DNA of 64,000 nucleotides, taken from NCBI GenBank assembly GCA_022478985.1, contig JAKSZP010014447.1, forward strand, positions 186,001 through 250,000, written 5' to 3'. The notes under the pieces were generated by a model. It was not told where the DNA came from and ran no database searches. It saw only the letters and a list, made by a program, of their open reading frames with translations. The translations under genes were made by a program, and so were the position numbers. Of the stretch, positions 22,501-34,213 are shown piece by piece; positions within the stretch are counted from its first letter, which is position 1; each line of letters starts with the position of its first letter. The DNA is from Massospora cicadina. Taxonomy: Eukaryota > Entomophthoromycota > Entomophthoromycetes > Entomophthorales > Entomophthoraceae.

Positions 22501-23373
22501 GGGAATGGTAATTGGAGAGTTATCATATAGCAGCATTCCTTTGGTGGCACAAACTGAAGGAGGTGGAAGTATAGTCCTTGGACCCAGGATTCGGTATTTG
22601 AGATGTGAGATAGAAGTGGGGAATTCCAGTAAGCAGACACGTCGCTTAAGTTTGCCCTTGGTACTGGGAACATCATGTAAAATTAGAGGTACTCGGTACC
22701 CAATTAAAGAAAGGTATTTGTCCTTAAGTCTGATGATTGCATCAAAATCGGTGAGAAACTTAGTTCTCAACAGCAGATTGTAGCAGTTGTTATCCAATAC
22801 CACTGCAGGGGCTGACACAACCAGCTTCCCAAAGCGCATCGGAAGAGAGGAATAGGCTCCTATAGATTTAGTGTAGGAAGGTCCAGTGGTTCCATAGTCT
22901 TGGGAATGGTTCAAGTCCGGCGCCAATTTGATCTTCTTCATAAGTTTGGACGAGAGTACATTGATGGGCGATCCCATATCAGTGATAGCCAAAAATTTTA
23001 CCTTATGCATGATGACTTCCACCTGGGTCACATCAGTGCCAAAGTTTGGGATAGAAAACACTGAGGGATTAATCAATTGAATAGAATTAGAAGAAGAAGC
23101 ATAAACAGAAATAGACTCCTTGTTGGATAGTTCATCTGGGATATCAAGCTCATCAGGAGTGGATGCCACATAATAATCAGTAGAAGAATTATCAGGTTTT
23201 GACAGAGGCACCTGAGGTAGGTCAGCACAGGGAGCCTCATGTCCTATGCTGAATCCTCTTTTTCGACTCCTCAGATTGCTTCTTTCAACATTGAGATACC
23301 ACATGACCCACAAGACCACAATAATTGCACAGCTCCTTCTTTGGTTTGGACTTGGGTTTAGGTGGCATTGCAT
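19545..23373 (-). pseudogene. pol: Element E pol: protease, RT, RNase H, integrase
   Basis: A 501-codon open stretch (23373-21868) holds the protease, whose active-site triad reads D-M-G (about 22971-22985), and the start of reverse transcriptase (S-P-W-A-S-P-L-L-L). RT goes on across stops to M-P-Q-G-L-C-N-A-P and an intact V-Y-L-D-D box (about 21575-21590). RNase H (T-N-A-S-D-T-A-I-G-A-I-L, then D-H-A-S-L-K-W-L) is followed by an integrase zinc finger (H-Q-T-V-V-H ... C-L-K-C). The integrase core has S-I-D-M and L-S-D-N-G-T-N, but the catalytic glutamate is lysine (AAA, minus strand of 20093-20095, in G-A-I-K-R-A-N). A C-terminal SH3-like segment ends near 19550. Stops separate the blocks, so the copy is dead. 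Confidence 0.9.
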
Positions 23374-25059
23374 GGATGTAAGTATGAGGGTTATTAGAGG
23401 AGGTCAGATGTACCACCCCATTGGGAATCTTCATAAGTGCTTCCTTGATGCCAAAAATAGAGTTGAAATTCCGTTTTAGGGACTTCAAATGTAATAGTAA
23501 CTGAGTATGAGAAGCGAACACACTCAGTACAGCTAATATAGCATCATCAATGGTGATCCAGTTGCAAGTGACAAGTGTCTAGGCCTCATGGTAGAATCTC
23601 TTGGCGAACTCCTGGATAGACTCTCCTCATTTGATTTGAATATTCATAAAGGCCTGCTTTTGGTTTGTGAGGATTTGGTCACTCCCAAATTCCTTAATGA
23701 GGGCGGTTTTCACTTGAGCCCAAGTAGTACAAACCTTGAGATGAGGAACCATGATTTCTTGTGCGAACTGGCTTAGGCAAGAGGTAATATGACGGACCTT
23801 CTGATGATCAGTAGCCCCATCCATGGTGCGTTCATACACAAAAAGAAAAGAATGGATGCTTCCTTCACCCAGTTCAAACTTATCCTTGAAGGTAGGTTTG
23901 AAAAGGGTGTTTTCTATACTCAAGGCTTGTACACCTGATACCCTGACCAGCTCAGCCTTGGAGGGTTCAGACTATGTAAATTGGGCAGTAGGAGAAACTC
24001 GATCAACCTGTTGTCTTAAGTGGTTCAAGTCATCTTGTTGATTTTGAACCCATTGACTAAGATGATCATTTGTAGGCGATTGGTTTAAATTAGAAATTGC
24101 AGTAATCATATCAGCTTGCTTTGCCTTGAGTACTTCACGTTTGGCAGTTAACTGGTCAATAAACGCGGTCAACGTAGTGAACTGATCATCTTGCATAGTT
24201 TGATTTACATCGCATAGATGATGTGCATTCTCAATACCATCCAGTAAGTTGATTAAGGAGTAGTCTGGGTCAGTCAGAAGGCCTTCTAAGGATAAGAAAC
24301 ATCCTTGAGCTAGGGCTCAAATTTATGTTTCCAACACTTGAACTCATGAAGCTAATAGATTCAGATGTTTGAGATCAGCCATTGGAAGTGAGGAACCAGG
24401 GGGACCAGGAGGTCCTAGAGGTCCTTGTGATCCATCTCGACCTGCTGGTCCTGGTGGCCCTTGTTGACCCACTAAACCAGAAGGACCATGTTCACCTGGA
24501 GGTCCCAGGATTACTGGTGGGGAGCTAGGTGGTCCCGGTGGTCCAGGAGGACCAACAGGGCCAGGTACACCTTCGCTGACATTAACCGCCAGTTGAACAA
24601 GATGTTGGACTAACTCATTAAGCTCACCAAAGCGCTTATCATGCTCGACCCACAATTTTCCATTTGGATTGAGATTTCAGCCTCTAGGGAAGTGATATGG
24701 TGGTAAATAGGATTGGTGACATTTCTAACTTGTTGAGATACTTCTTGTCTAATGTATCCCACAACTCCATTGTTAATGCTCACCAACTGGTTATGGATAT
24801 TATTAATTTCTCATTGATTATTGAGAATAGCTTCCTGATTATCGCTTCCAAAGTTAGACGCTGTCTCATAAAACGAGGATAGCTGAGAGTGAAATTGTTG
24901 GGCCAGAGTCAACTGGCGCTGGATTTTGAGATGATGCAACCCCAAAATCTGGATTACATGGTGAATAGTAGGATGGAAATAATGCCAGAGGTACTGTTCA
25001 GTCCTAGCCAAGCCAACTTTGGAAAGCTGTAACACCACTTGGTTGTATAAGTCCATCAT
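23238..25059 (-). pseudogene. gag: Element E gag with collagen-like domain
   Basis: The N-terminal part (25059-24660) is helical and glutamine/histidine-rich. Next comes a collagen-like stretch (24590-24375): five Gly-X-Y triplets, a short break, then thirteen more, with many G-P-P. After stops, a coiled-coil-like segment (24196-23975) precedes the capsid region (23923-23627: E-L-G-E-G-S-I, then F-G-S-D-Q). A zinc knuckle C-N-Y-C-G-L-V-G-H-V-V-S-Q-C ends at 23288, followed at once by TGA. Gag coats the RNA genome in virus-like particles, and the knuckle binds RNA. Stops and at least one frameshift break it. The Gly-X-Y domain also occurs, decayed, in element H, so it is a family trait. Confidence 0.85.
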
Positions 25060-25370
25060 ATTAGCTGTAACCTTAGATGCTCAGTCACAATTAGGGTGAG
25101 CATCAGGTTGGATAGCTCCCCGTACTAAGCCTTTTACAGCTCCTCTACATTTGCGGCTTAAATCTGATAATTATTTTGGTCTGGGCTTTCAATAGCTAAG
25201 TCCATAGAATCTTGAAATTGCAGATTATTGGTAGTAATGGAAGGCAGATCCTGCCTGTTGGAGTGTACTCATCGGGTAATACTCATAGATTCCTCAGAAG
25301 AGGGGCTCTCTTCACTAGACATATTCATCAGCGTGAAAGTATGCTTTCACCAGGTAGCCTCGGAAGCAGA

Positions 25371-25387
25371 CCTGGCAGGGAGCACCA
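25371..25387 (-). other. Primer-binding site of element E
   Basis: Minus strand TGGTGCTCCCTGCCAGG, one base from the 5' LTR (25389-25974). It shares the first eight bases TGGTGCTC with the sites of A, B, C (inner) and H, but differs after that. Confidence 0.8.
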
Positions 25388-25388
25388 G

Positions 25389-25974
25389 TATTGGAATTTT
25401 GTGAGAAATTCTATAAGCAGGTGCTACAAAGGCTACAAAAGTATTAGTTTTGTGGCTCTAGCAAAGATTGAGTCAATTACAACAAACTTATTAGTTCCAT
25501 TGCAATAGTAAATTCCAATTGGAAGTACTGAATCCAGTAAGAAGATAGACCAAAATTAAGCTACGTGAGACAAGATTTTTGGTACTCCATTAATTAAAAA
25601 TTAGAGATATTTATAGGGGAAAATTTAGTGGGTTTACGTGAGGATTTCCTTGATGCACCCAAGGTAAGATCTTTCCTAACAGATGACTAATATTACTGAT
25701 TATCATTATTATTCAAATAATTATGATGGCCAGATCTGTTATAATGCTTATTAGATTTGATCAACCTTCTTAACGAGGGCCCAGCCCCTTCAAAATGCTT
25801 GTTCATTTTGAATTGCTTAGTTTCATCCATCATAGGAGGCCAATAACTCTGAAGAGTCTTACATCAGTCAATTGAAGAATCAGAAATCCCTGACATGAAT
25901 TTTAAAAATCATTTGACTGAGATATCCAATCTTGATCCAAAGTTATTCCTGTCATCTTAGAGGTATCTCCAACA
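25389..25974 (-). repeat. 5' LTR of element E
   Basis: Direct partner of 18954-19538, starting TGTTGGAGATACC on the minus strand. It is followed on the plus strand by the target duplication GTGGC. Confidence 0.9.
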
Positions 25975-26049
25975 GTGGCATTATCTTCATTAAACAATAA
26001 ATATTTTAGGTATTTTTTGCTTTCTGATACTCTATATTCCCCTTAAATA

Positions 26050-28616
26050 AAATTAAGAATAACAATTTTTGTGAAAACCAGTGCCTCTGAGAACTTTATT
26101 GATCTAAACCTAGCTAGCTACCTTGAGTTGCGCTACTTACCTGGTGATATGATTAAGGCAGGTGATTCCCAGGGTATTTCTACGCTGAAAGATCATGGGC
26201 TGGTTTGTTATCAAGTTGGTAAGTACCACTTGTCTGACCACTTCTTGGTAGAAAAAAGCATACTATACCTAATTATCCTGGGAGTGAGATGGTGGCAGAA
26301 ATTTGATATTAAAATAATTGAAGGCCAATACCTTGACTTTGTCCTTGGAGAGTGGCCAATGATTAACAATTACCATGTCTGATGTCAACAGTTTTTAGCA
26401 ACTTGCCGCAGTGGTCCAATGTACATATGCTTAGTCTTAAACTTCTTCTGAAGTGTAGTTTAGAAGCTCCCCTACTGTATTGGTTGAAGGGGTTGGAGTT
26501 TTCAATTTATGCGGCTTCAGCAAATGTTTTACCTGATCATTAAGAGTTTGATTGCAATTTTAAACTCACAGTTGACCTGGTTCAAATCCCTCCTCGATCT
26601 ACCCTTTGACTCTGTGGGAAGAGGTGGCATTAGATGTTTGGGTTACAGAGCAACTTCAAAAAGAGCCATATTTCTGAGTACCTTTCCAGTATGTTCGCCA
26701 CTGCTCTTTGTGTAAAAAGTAGACGGTATTTTACAAACCTTCATAAATTTTAGTAACTTAAATAATGTCACCATACTTAATATGCATTCAAATGCATTGG
26801 AGGCACAAATTGCTGCTATGTGGAGAAGGCTAAAGACCTCTCCAATATGGATTGCTGAAGCCTTTAAACAGATATGCATTAAATGATGCAGGAATAACTC
26901 ACAGCATTTCGTGCTACAAAAAGGATTTTTTTAATTTTGGGTCATGACTTTTGGTATTAATAATACGCCTGCAGATTTCAATGTCATATTGATGTGGCGT
27001 TTTGAGAGTTGTTAATGTGTATGCACTGTGGCCTTTATAGATGAGATCCAAGATTTCTCTCTGATTAACCACCACATGAAATTTACCTACATAAAGTGGT
27101 TGAGCATTTGAGAGCAGCAAATTTGATGCTAAAGATAGGTAGATGTGAATTTTTAAGTCCTAGGTCACCTTCTTGGGCAACATCATTTTTGACAAAGGCC
27201 ATATGATCACTCCAAACAAAGAGCAAAAATTCATGATTGGATCACGCCCACTTCAGTTAAAGAGTTGAGAAGTTTTTTTTAAAATGCACCTTCCTGAAGG
27301 AGTCACACCAAATCTTTCAGAGGTCGCGGCACCTTTTTATAAGGCCATTGTAGATAAAGCTCTTCAGTGCTCATATGTACTGGAGGAAGCCTTTCAGTCT
27401 GTGAAGTCACTTTTCTCTCCACAGCTTTACTTTATCACATGTATCATAATAAGTAGTTATAGTGGCTAATGACGGTTCCAATCTTACTGTTGCTGCTGCT
27501 CTACTCTAAATGGACAAAGAAAGAGTTGAGCATCCTGTAGGATATTTTCTGGTAAAGATGTCCTAGTCTGAGTTAAATTATGCTATTTATGATAAAGAAC
27601 TTTTTGTGGTGGTGGAAGCATTAAAACACTGGATACATCATCTGCATGGTTCTTCTCCACCGTTTTTGGTGTGTAATGACCATCTCTCTGCTGTACTACT
27701 GCACCCCACATGTTATAAACCCACTCCAAAATCGTTGTCATGAGACTCTGGCACAGTTTGTGTTCTCATATAGTTTATAGTAGGCAAGGAGAATGGTTTA
27801 GCCGATGCCTCAAATTTCAGTACTAGATTAGCACCTGACACCAAGGTGGAGCTCTACTATACACATTTGATTATTCCCTCTGGTAAGATAATGTTTAGTA
27901 AGCCATTTGCAGGCATTGTTGATCCTGATTTTGCTTCTTTAAAGACCCTTGACGAGTATAATATGTTCATATGGATTGTCTTGTCACATCTTATTTCCTT
28001 AATGTATAGCATAATTGTAAGTATAATTTGAACCAAGCTACTTAATGAAGGGGTATCATGTAAAATATGATATGGTATGGTTCTGGGGACGTTTATGGGT
28101 TCCCTCTAGACCTTTTCATCTGAAGTAATTGAGCATCATTATGAGATCTTCCTAGGCCATCCTGGGAAGGCGAAACCATGGAGCGTGTCTGCCACAAATA
28201 TAACTGAAAATTAATTCCAGAACAGGTTGCACATTGCCCAAGAAGTGCCTTGTTTGCTATAGGATGAAGCCAAAACGTTAGCCACTTGCTGGTTTGTTGG
28301 TATCCATAAAGAAAGCAAAGGACCTTGATCTTCCCTCTCAGACTTTTTTGTGGAGTTACACTTATCTGTGGGGTGTGATGCCATCATGGTGGTTGTGGAC
28401 TGTTTTACTAAGCTTACCCATTTTATCCCATGAAAAGCCACAGTGATAGAAGCTCAAATGGATAATAGGTTTATCTCGCAAGTTTTATAGGCCATGACAT
28501 CCCTAAGGAGATCATCAGTGATCATGGATCTCAATTAACATCAGTAATCCTAGAAATTTATGCAAGACTTTTCAATTTGACTGCACTGTTTTACTTCCTT
28601 ACACCCATAACCAGAT
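26050..28616 (+). pseudogene. pol: Element F pol, first part: protease to integrase
   Basis: The protease (26071-26370) keeps A-S-E-N-F-I-D and L-I-I-L-G-V-R-W-W, but the catalytic D-T-G reads K-T-S, so it is inactive. Reverse transcriptase (about 26540-27270) has F-G-I-N-N-T-P-A-D-F-N and, after a frameshift, A-F-I-D-E in place of a YVDD-type box. RNase H is at about 27480-27810 (D-K-E-L-F-V-V-V-E-A-L, then G-K-E-N-G-L-A-D-A). The integrase core begins near 28330 (C-D-A-I-M-V-V-V-D-C-F-T-K) and includes a decayed S-D-H-G box. It is cut at 28616 by element G and resumes at 53062. Stops and frameshifts are frequent. Confidence 0.85.
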
Positions 28617-29504
28617 TGTAACAAATGGGCCAACCCAAGTGCCCATCCGCTATCCTGGAAATAGCAAATCTATGACAAAAGAGAGTTACCTCAATCAGTC
28701 AGAAAATTAGGTAAACGTAGATTGACATAGAATATTAAGGAGTTATTAAATAATAGCCAATGTAATAGCTTGGCTGCAACTTGGAATATAGCCCAAAAGG
28801 GCTGAGGTTTGATTGGTGGCAAATAAACAGCCCAGCCTATAATAATCTGTATGAAACCAATGAAGTATGAACTTACTGGAAAATGCTAATACAGGCATCT
28901 CTATTGGTGACCAGCACTTAGGTCAAGGTGCGTGGGTTTGCAAGATAAATCAATCTCTAGATTGAGCTCTTCTCCTTCTAAGGTCTAGAGCTCATGGTTT
29001 CTGGCATATCAATGAAAATATAATATCATATGCACACAAGATCGACCCGCCTCAAATATTTTCTTTATAATAACATACGCACAGTTCTGTATGTGGCTTT
29101 GGCTATCCTAGGTTTGTAAACTGAACCAGATAGATAACTTATAATTTAATTAAATATTATCAAAATGATAGTTTATTAAAATTAGCCTATCTAAAGATAG
29201 ACTCCTAAACAGTTCATATGGAAAGGAGATGACAAGGATTAATATAGAGTTCTAACTTAGAAGCATTGAAATAGGGTCTGCCATAATATAAACCAAACTA
29301 AAGAGAAAATTATATATAAAATAGGTTTAGAAGCCTAAGTAATTCCCATATTGTAATGGTGGGATCAAGACCTAAATTACCATGATTTTTATATTGATAA
29401 GTTATAATGTGTCACATTTTGTCACTTTAAACCAGCGGAATGCAAACGCCATTCCTATTATATATTGATTTCATAAGAATCAATGGACAATTTTACTTTG
29501 TTAA
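28617..29504 (+). repeat. Left LTR of element G
   Basis: Aligns with 52050-53061: shared start, TCGACCCGCCTCAAA at 29042, a poly-T rich middle and the end AATCAATGGACAA. It is about 125 bases shorter than the right copy, which has extra sequence around 52660-52770. Confidence 0.75.
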
Positions 29505-29799
29505 ATTACCTCTCACTAATGGGAAGCCTTGTTGAGCTTTACTAAATTTTGTAATATGAAAGGCAAATCGCCTTTTGGGAGACCATTTTTAAATAGAAAG
29601 TAGGAGAAATACCAATTAGAGGACTAAGGGTCACAGAACGTTCCAACGTTTCCCTTGGAGATCCACTGGCGGTGCAAGAGGCCTCAACTGCCAGAAGTCC
29701 AATAGGAAACCCCCAACCTCCCCCTTCACCATTGGAGGCCAACAAAAACCAATGAGAAAGTCTATAAGGTTATATTTACTTGGAACATTGGCTGTCCCC
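29505..29799 (+). other. Interior of element G, left piece
   Basis: Non-coding as far as I can see; a 67-codon open stretch on the minus strand (29745-29542) is not recognised. No primer site starting TGG adjoins the left LTR. Confidence 0.5.
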
Positions 29800-30902
29800 T
29801 GTTAAGATTTTTGCCCATCTTTCCAGCTTCCTAGGTTATCTGCTGGGTCGCTAAAGAAAAGTCCTGATAGCAAATGAAACAGATTTTTGTTGACCTCGAT
29901 TTTGGGCTAATAGGGTATGGAGATTTATTGGGTAATTCGTCACTTTCAGATCCATTAGGGGATTGATCCTGGTGAATGCTTAAGATCTTGTCAGGCAGAG
30001 TTGCCAATGAAATTGGGATATATGCTAGTTGATCGTTGATTAACTATAATGTGTAACTATTGGGATTGGTCAGGTTTCATCAATGGCCAATTTAAGTTTA
30101 ATTAGCAGTTGTGAGGCGAGTGATGCCATCTGCAACTAGCAAATCGATCATCTGGTTTGTGACCTGCCATAATGGGTAAAGAGATGATTACCTAAGCAGT
30201 TTGCTAGCCAAATGTGGTTGGTTTGCTGTGATTGAGCAGTAAATGTTAGGGACACAATTTCTGGCTCTCCCCATTTCAGGCCTCGAGGATGTTTAATGAA
30301 GAAATCCCTACCTGATGGAGAAGACCATTGCTGATAGAGATGTCATAAGGAGTATAATAGCAACGGCTAACATTCATGGCTGAGTCGCTAACCAAGAAGT
30401 TGGGTGCCAAAAACCTTTATAAATCTCATAGCATTTCATATTGATAAAAAGATTCATTCTATTATGAAATTAGTTCTGTTCATCTTCAGTCAATTATTGT
30501 TTTGGTATACAATAGTTGTGGACTATTTTGTGTGTATAAAGAGTAAATAAGATATCCTTAGAAGAGAAGCAGACCTTAGATGTGAATCTTCACAGACTCA
30601 GCATGACGATTAAAAAAGGCCAGGAACCTCTAAACCCGATATTGTATTAAGTTTAATTGGAACAGGGAAGAAGTCCCTATAGAAAAATAATCAGTATCTT
30701 ATGGATTATTACAGATCTGCTTTGGACCATATTGAGTTTATCTATTCAACTACGTATGATAAATGTCATATGATTATTGCTCACATATCATTTATTATCA
30801 AGAAACGCAAATCATGAACATACTAAACCTGTGCAGTTAACTTCTACAACTATCAGTAAAGCCATTTATTAACATTTGAGGCCAAAAGACCCAGTTTTTA
30901 CA
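29800..30902 (+). repeat. 5' LTR of element B
   Basis: TGTTAAGATTTTTGCCC start and CCAGTTTTTACA end. It aligns along its length with 50887-51987; strong blocks include CTTTCCAGCTTCCTAGGTTAT, the GACCTGCCATAATGGGTAAA block at 30162 and AAGAAGTTGGGTGCC at 30400. Confidence 0.88.
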
Positions 30903-30904
30903 TT

Positions 30905-30920
30905 TGGTGCTCTTTACAGG
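30905..30920 (+). other. Primer-binding site of element B
   Basis: TGGTGCTCTTTACAGG, two bases inside the 5' LTR. It is close to the sites of A and C (inner). Confidence 0.75.
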
Positions 30921-30949
30921 TGGTAGTTGAGTAAGTACTCCAATATAAG

Positions 30950-32660
30950 ATGTCATATAAGGAAGAATTAAAAGACATTGGACAGTATTTGCAACCATCA
31001 ACAAGAATGCCTTGAATTCAGCTGATCATAAAGAATTCGCTGCCTTGGAGGAGAGAACACTTAGATTGAGGAAGGAGTAGTTGAAGTTTCCAATTTCAGC
31101 AATGAGTTACTTGGGAAAGTAACTTTATTGAAGAAGAAAGAATGAGATTTGGTCCAAGAAGTTTTATTCTTGAAGATGGAACGCAAAGCGGATTAGTTTC
31201 AATTGCATTTACTCAGCTCAGAAATGGAGCGTCTAGTGAAGCAAGTTAAAGAACTGAAGAATCAGAGATGTAAATTTAAACCCTATGTGGCAATTGACGC
31301 CGAAGAAAGGACCCCAAGAACTCTAGTTGAGAAGTCGACAATTCCCAGAGATGCCATATGCATACAATGCCTTTTTAAAATTGACCCCCAAGGTTACTCC
31401 TCAAGTCAGTTGGGTATCTGAGCTGAGAGTTTTGACTAGAGAAACTTTGGATAAATTCAAAGCAATGCTGAAATTACCCACTTTTCATTGGGATAATGCT
31501 CCTGCGTTCTTCTGACTGTTTGATATGACTATGTTTGGGTATGGTGATAGATAAAAAGCTTTGACAGTCAAGAACAGTCTAGATACAGACTGGCAAAACT
31601 TGGTGTTACCTCATCTAGAGGGAGACAAATGTTCTTACTTGGAGACCAAGGCTGCAACAATAAAGGAGTTTGGAAGCCCCACGCACATGTTGAAACGCAA
31701 GCAGGAATCTATGGGGATCCAATTCCAGAAAGACGAGATCTTAGCGAATTTTGCCAACTGATTTTACCAAGAAACAAAAATTTTGGTTGGAAAAAATCTT
31801 GACCAATTTTGATGCATGGATTGCGTTATAAGTGGCCCTTCAAACTTATTGAAATTTACATCAAATGGTGTCTTTCATGTTAGCAACCAAAATAGCCACC
31901 TCACAAATAGTGGATCACTTGAAGATGATAGGAACCACATTTACGGCCCATAATCAAAGCTTCAAGCCAAGTCCAATTTGAAGTTCAAATCTTACCAAAG
32001 TGACTAAAAATGCTAAGGAATCAAACAATCAAAATGTGCCAGGAAACAAACCTGAGGAGTTCAAACGGACAGACAAGTGTAACAAGCGCTGTCATCAGTG
32101 CATAAGAAAGGGCTACTGCACTTTCACTGCTTTATCAAGAAGTCTAAGGAGCAAATTAACGTGGTACAGGCAAAGGAGGCCAAACCCTTACAGGAGTCAG
32201 GAAAAGGGCCCATAGCCTAGATGGAGAACAGTATAGAGCTGCGGTTAAAACTGTTTCTCCTGATATCCTAAATGAGGACATTGATCTTAATGATCTGTTT
32301 GTCAACAATGGCAAACAGGACCAGTTTTATCAAGTGGTCAGTTTAGACATAAATGTTGTAACCAGAGACAGAGCAAAGGGAATTTTCCCAAAATAAACAA
32401 GGAGGTCGCTCGCCCATATGTATGCTAACTAGTGGACAAGAGCTAAAACCACTGAGAATTTGGATGATCTAGATGAGGTCAAAAAGGGTGATGCTAATCT
32501 GTCAATCCCCCTAAGCACAATTAAGAAAACATTTTCTGATCTGTCAGCACAAATAATTTACACCCTCAATTAGGTGTGTAAAACTACTATACACTTAGTA
32601 AATACCATTTTGCAATACTCTGAGTGTACGTATATTGATATATTAAACAATCAAGTACAA
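30950..32660 (+). pseudogene. gag: Element B gag remnant
   Basis: A lysine/glutamate-rich, coiled-coil-like N-terminus (31080-31280, R-L-V-K-Q-V-K-E-L-K-N) leads to a capsid region at 31400-31760 that resembles the E gag (A-A-T-I-K-E-F-G-S, then M-G-I-Q-F-Q). A damaged zinc knuckle, C-H-Q-C-I-R-K-G-Y, lies at 32088-32115. Several stops and frame changes break it. The sequence after 32250 heads toward the protease, which is cut off by the LINE at 32675. Confidence 0.75.
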
Positions 32661-32771
32661 ATAATTGTGATTATTATCTTTTTTCTTTCTAATTGCAATC
32701 ACTTTTGCAACCTATTCAATTCAAGTCTTAATCTAGTTTGATAATCTCACAGAGGAGATTAGTCTGCGCCC

Positions 32772-34213
32772 ATGTCAGGGAGCAGTTGGGCAAGTAAGGT
32801 AAGAGGAGCAGGTGGAAGGCCCGCGGCCTCCAACGTTCAAAAACGCCCTGGAGAAACCGGTGGAATAGACAAAAATTTTAAAGACTGGCAGTCACCATTT
32901 CCCAAGAAATACTCACATGGCAAGCACGATGCAACCAGTACATCAACACGCCACACTCCCAGCCACTTTCGTCGGTGGAATTCAGAGTCTGCATGTTTCT
33001 GGACATCCAACAAACAGCCTTATGGGAAAAATTTTGTGAAGATGTGCACACAATTTTCCTGACCGCGGTGTATGTTGCACCTCACTCTATGTCATGCGGT
33101 TGGCTGGACCTAGGTTTATAAAAACAAAGAGGCAGCAAACAAGGCTGCTGCGGTGCACATAGTGGTCAACCTCCCCAAAGGGCAATGGGTTGTTGAAACC
33201 AAACGCACCAGATGGACAAATTAAACCAAATTTTCCTCACGTTTAACTTTTTGCCTACTACGGTAAAACATGACATTATGGAATGACACCTGAAAGATGG
33301 TCTCGCCATATATGGCGAAATACAATCTTTTGAAATGCAACGCTTCATGCTGAAGCCACACCTGTGCACTGGCAAAGCCATCGCAGTCCTGACCCTAACC
33401 GAGGAGATTGCAAAGGACCTAACCCAGATCCCGCACTCCACTTTTATTGATATTGCAGGGCATACCACCCACCCATTCCAGGTGACCGTGGACAGTGCGC
33501 CCCCCATTTGCACCCACTGTGACGCGTTTGGCCATAAGGAGCATGCATTCCCCACCAAGGAGGGCGTCACATTCCAAGAGCACCCCTCAGCAGCCATGGC
33601 CAGCGGAGAGGCGCACTACAAACCAACCGCAAGCACCAAAGAGGCTTTCCCATGGGGAGCACAAGGCTGCTACCTACTGGTAAAGCCTATCTCCCCGCAA
33701 GAGTGGAAGAAGGCCAAGAAGGCCTACAGGGCTGCAGCCAAGGAAGCAGCCAAAGCCACCACCGCTATCCCACACTCCCAACGCCAGGAGGACATTGAAA
33801 CCTTCACGGTGGAAGCAACTCAGGAATCCATCAACCAATCAGATTGGGAAGCCCATGCTGATTGGGCCACTCAATCTGAGGATCCAATGGGGGACTCGAT
33901 CTCACCCAATCATTGCACCCAAGCTCTGGTCAAAACCAACTTGGGACCCATCCCAACTGAAAATTTTTTTTTGACCTGCTCAACAGTGCACCGAACTCAT
34001 CTGCACCACAAAAAATTTGTCCAACATTGGGGAAACAAAAAAGCAAAGGCTAAAGCCAACACAACTCTTTCTGCAAAAATTAACAAAAATCCTGATAGCG
34101 TTGCTGCTAACACCCATGCTGCTGTGAAGGCCTGTGGGGATCTAGAGGAGGCTGGTGGGCCCAGGTGCCCACCCCTTGCACCTAAGGTGCGATGGGGGAA
34201 ACCTTCACTTTAG
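32772..34213 (+). pseudogene. LINE ORF1 (RNA-binding protein), broken
   Basis: Starts M-S-G-S-S-W-A-S-K and is open to 33062. After frame damage it resumes at about 33290-34213. The middle has an RRM-like stretch (I-Y-G-E-I-Q, then K-A-I-A-V-L-T-L) followed by a knuckle C-T-H-C-D-A-F-G-H-K-E-H-A-F that lacks its last cysteine. The C-terminal half is rich in alanine, lysine and threonine. ORF1 proteins of L1 elements coat the transcript to form the retrotransposition particle. It ends 22 bases past the ORF2 start, a compact overlap usual in LINEs. Confidence 0.8.

Larger units (their letters stand above)
18954..25974 (-). mobile_element. Element E: Ty3/gypsy retrotransposon with collagen-like Gag
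   Basis: A complete 7.0 kb element on the minus strand. LTRs of 585 and 586 bases (18954-19538 and 25389-25974) are very similar. The target duplication GTGGC is exact (18949-18953 and 25975-25979). Primer site, gag, protease, reverse transcriptase, RNase H, integrase and polypurine tract follow in normal order. It has about a dozen in-frame stops, fewer than B, D, F or H. Many stops are TAG, TAA or TGA where CAG, CAA or CGA would fit, which suits C-to-T decay. It belongs to the same broad lineage as B, C and H (shared M-P-Q-G-L-C-N-A-P and L-S-C-V-L-x-Y-L-D boxes) and shows no chromodomain. Confidence 0.9.

Noticed and set aside
22505..22783. Plus-strand open stretches over element E (also 23246-23479, 25212-25508)
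   Set aside because: They lie opposite the long E pol and gag frames and have no features of their own.
24344..24655. A genuine animal-type collagen gene or contamination
   Set aside because: The Gly-X-Y block is in register with a Gag, between an LTR/primer site and a capsid-zinc knuckle-pol sequence, and recurs in element H.
33166..33597. 143-codon open stretch on the minus strand across LINE ORF1, and similar stretches at 34511-34182, 35489-35121 and 36791-36384
   Set aside because: They are shadows of the C-rich LINE coding strand, which makes the opposite strand poor in stops.
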